DNA from: DATGFK01 sp040007395
GTDB lineage: Bacteria > Chloroflexota > Anaerolineae > Aggregatilineales > UBA2796
Direction: 5' to 3'
Assembly (NCBI GenBank): GCA_040007395.1
Contig: JBDTVG010000058.1
Span: forward strand, 1 to 7,713
Length of the DNA: 7,713 nt
Part shown: positions 6,018 through 7,713 of the stretch, piece after piece
How positions within the stretch are numbered: the stretch's first letter is position 1
Layout: each line of letters begins with the position of its first letter
The notes under the pieces: model-generated
What the model was told of the DNA's origin: nothing
What the model saw: the letters and a program-made list of their open reading frames with translations, nothing else
Databases searched by the model: none
Program-made: the position numbers and the translations under genes

Positions 6018-6054
6018 GGAAACGGATAGTCTGCTCATTGTACTTTAGATCTTG

Positions 6055-6060
6055 AAAGGA
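6055..6060 (+). promoter_or_regulatory. Ribosome binding site deciding the copy 2 start
   Basis: AAAGGA lies 6 bases before the ATG at 6067. An in-frame TTG at 6052 would place the site inside the gene, so the ATG is preferred. The 9-base string TTGAAAGGA is identical to the one in front of the MerE-like gene (5088-5096). Confidence 0.75.
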
Positions 6061-6066
6061 AAATCG

Positions 6067-6435
6067 ATGCTAAACGATACAACTTCACCCAACGAATCCA
6101 TCATCGCTTGTAACCTAAACGCCATTTCTGCTGACCAGAGAGAACTGCATGAAGTTTTGTCTCACAGCCTATTTGCGGCGGTTCAAGAAATACAAACGCT
6201 ACCCAATGGCTACGCATTCCGATTGCCGAGCACATCAGCGATGATCCTTAAAGCCGCCGAATATGTTGCCAATGAGAGACTGTGCTGTCCATTCTTCAAC
6301 TTTACGCTCGAAATTGAACCGAATGAGAGATCATTTTGGTTACGCTTGACAGGAGATGAAGGCGTTAAGGTGTTCATAAAAGCAGAATTTCCTGCCATTC
6401 TCGATCCCGGTATTGTGGCAACAGCCGGTCTATAG
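6067..6435 (+). CDS. Uncharacterised CC-motif protein, copy 2
   Basis: A 122-residue soluble paralogue of the preceding protein, evidently from tandem duplication. The cysteines are Cys15 in IACNLNAI and Cys73-Cys74 in NERLCCPFFNFTLEI; then come FWLRL at 90-94 and GDEGVKVFI at 96-104. The N-terminal 15 residues and the tail after about 108 differ most from copy 1, while the core from YAFRLPS to GVK is strongly conserved, which points to a folded domain of about 60-90 residues. It is the last gene of the operon, converging on the membrane-protein gene at 6487. Its function is unknown; co-occurrence with a MerR regulator and a MerE-like transporter favours metal or toxicant binding. The 51 bases between its stop and the convergent gene show no clear terminator. 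Confidence 0.85.
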   Translation: MLNDTTSPNESIIACNLNAISADQRELHEVLSHSLFAAVQEIQTLPNGYAFRLPSTSAMILKAAEYVANERLCCPFFNFTLEIEPNERSFWLRLTGDEGVKVFIKAEFPAILDPGIVATAGL

Positions 6436-6486
6436 TAGTTGTTATAAGAGTCGGTTGATTGTGGCGGTTGCATGATCACGAGATTT

Positions 6487-7713
6487 TTAGCGCTGGCGTA
6501 CTTCGTAGATCGCGTAGCCGCCCCGATCACCTTGATCGCCGCTATAAATGGAGATCAGATCAGGGCTATCGATAGGCGGTACGCCGGGATCGTAGATTAC
6601 GTAGCGGATACGGTTATCGTCAAATAGGGAGCGCTGTTCTGTTTCGGTGAGTTTTCCCTCAAAAAAACGAGTCGCCAGATCGCGCTTGGCATCGAGATTG
6701 ATCGTTTCTGGGCTGTGTCCGATATAGGTACGCAAGCTAGCCTGCGCAGGGAGGTAGTTGCCTGTCTCCAATGTCGAAAGCACAACGGAGTCAGGCACAC
6801 TGTGCGTATTCAACCAGTCTAACGCAGCAATTTCGCGGCTGGTGTGGAATAAATTATCTGACAATCCCGCTTGACTTGGCGCGGTTACGCCACCAACCAG
6901 CAATAGCAGTGAAGTAGGCAACAGCAGCATAATCACCCCGATCACGGCTTCGCGCCAAACCAACTTTGCCCGACGCGGATAGCGTCGCACGCCCGACCCC
7001 ATCCACCACAAACGCAAGCCCATCACTGCCAGAATGCACAGCGGCACAAAGATTGCTTCCAACAAACGACGCTGTACCGAGATCGGCAGATACGCTAGCA
7101 CAGGCGCAGCGATCACCCACGCAGGCAGCAAAAGGTACGGCGTGCGATGCAAGCCGCGCTGCCAAGCCCAGCGGATCGCGGGCAGCGCCAGCACTGCCAA
7201 TAAGCCATAGCCAAACACATAATGGATCGGGTTGGGCGAGGGCAGCGTATTCTGAACCGCCCACGCCTTGAGCACCGGATTCGCGGCGAAAATGTACAGG
7301 TTATAGACAAAGTAGGGAAACGGTACGAGCGCCCCAACGACACAGCGCACGAACAACGCGGTCGGAAAGCGTCGATAGCGGAGCAGCGCTGCTAGCCCCC
7401 ATACGCCGAGAATCGCGTAAAGCACGCCAATGTAAAAAGGGACACACAGCGCCATGACTAGCCAACATAATCCGGCAAAGATCATCGTAGGCATCCAACG
7501 CGATTTGAGCGTCAGCGCGTGGAAAGTGAATAGCAAGCCACTTAGCAACCCGATCCGTGCCAGCGCCAGATGTGGCAAACCATACAGCAGATAGAACGTA
7601 TAGCCCTCTGGCAAGATCGTATCGATAGGCAGCGAACCAAACAAATTCGACTGACCCAGCAGAATCAGCAGCCAGCCAAAGCCGCCACCCAGACAGATCA
7701 GGATTAGGGCAAG
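6487..7713 (-). CDS. Polytopic membrane protein, GT-C-like, N-terminus beyond window
   Basis: The C-terminal 408 residues of a larger integral membrane protein. The frame has no stop up to 7713, and the residues encoded by 7645-7713 form another hydrophobic segment ending in GQSN, so the apparent TTG start at 7644 is internal. Several hydrophobic helices span the region encoded upstream of about 6890, with short basic loops such as RYRRF and RRYPRRAK. A hydrophilic domain of about 133 residues follows (6487-6888), starting near TAPSQAG and containing EIAALDWLNTH, YIGHSPETI and IRYVIYDPG. This layout (many helices, then an extracytoplasmic domain) resembles GT-C glycosyltransferases of the dolichyl-phosphate-mannose type, and the GHSPET segment recalls conserved Chloroflexota proteins. 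The catalytic acidic loop expected near the N-terminus is outside the window, so enzymatic function is unproven. Confidence 0.75.
   Translation of the reverse strand, partial: LALILICLGGGFGWLLILLGQSNLFGSLPIDTILPEGYTFYLLYGLPHLALARIGLLSGLLFTFHALTLKSRWMPTMIFAGLCWLVMALCVPFYIGVLYAILGVWGLAALLRYRRFPTALFVRCVVGALVPFPYFVYNLYIFAANPVLKAWAVQNTLPSPNPIHYVFGYGLLAVLALPAIRWAWQRGLHRTPYLLLPAWVIAAPVLAYLPISVQRRLLEAIFVPLCILAVMGLRLWWMGSGVRRYPRRAKLVWREAVIGVIMLLLPTSLLLLVGGVTAPSQAGLSDNLFHTSREIAALDWLNTHSVPDSVVLSTLETGNYLPAQASLRTYIGHSPETINLDAKRDLATRFFEGKLTETEQRSLFDDNRIRYVIYDPGVPPIDSPDLISIYSGDQGDRGGYAIYEVRQR

Noticed and set aside
4542..6435. A standard mercury-resistance operon
   Set aside because: No merA, merB, merP or merT is present and the regulator lacks the mercury-ligand cysteine pattern, so only a mer-like label is justified.
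6436..6486. Terminator between copy 2 and the convergent membrane gene
   Set aside because: No stem followed by a T-rich tract is visible; only a short TGATCA palindrome.

Overview
The window most likely comes from a member of the Chloroflexota, perhaps class Chloroflexia. This is inferred from gene content alone: a bacterial deoxyhypusine-synthase-like enzyme next to an agmatinase, and a GT-C-like membrane protein whose C-terminal domain resembles conserved Chloroflexota proteins. Base composition looks mid-range. No rRNA, tRNA, CRISPR array, transposase or integrase is visible.

Left block (126-2407, minus strand): a likely polyamine operon, read right to left. It holds a deoxyhypusine-synthase-like enzyme (catalytic-type Lys retained), a 66-residue protein made only of five 13-residue repeats (DUF6150 / 'septoil knot'-like), and agmatinase, which makes putrescine. 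The repeat gene ends 2 bases before the TTG start of agmatinase. Bacteria lack eIF5A, so the synthase-like enzyme may make homospermidine or a related polyamine from the putrescine.

Centre (2408-4561): a divergent intergenic region with several small dyads, then htpG (bacterial Hsp90). htpG ends at a perfect 12-bp inverted repeat whose right arm lies inside the 3' end of the convergent merR-family gene.

Accessory block (4542-6435): a MerR-family regulator faces a three-gene operon across a promoter with the 19-bp spacer typical of MerR-family targets. The operon encodes a MerE-like small membrane protein with extra cysteines, followed by two tandem paralogues of about 125 residues that share one lone Cys and a Cys-Cys pair. 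No mercuric reductase or organomercurial lyase is present, and the regulator lacks the usual MerR mercury-ligand pattern. This is the best candidate in the window for an undescribed system: a metal or thiol-reactive toxicant uptake and sequestration module built around CC-motif proteins.

Right edge (6487-7713, minus strand): the C-terminal 408 residues of a polytopic membrane protein, possibly a GT-C-type glycosyltransferase. The reading frame stays open to the window edge, so its true start lies outside.
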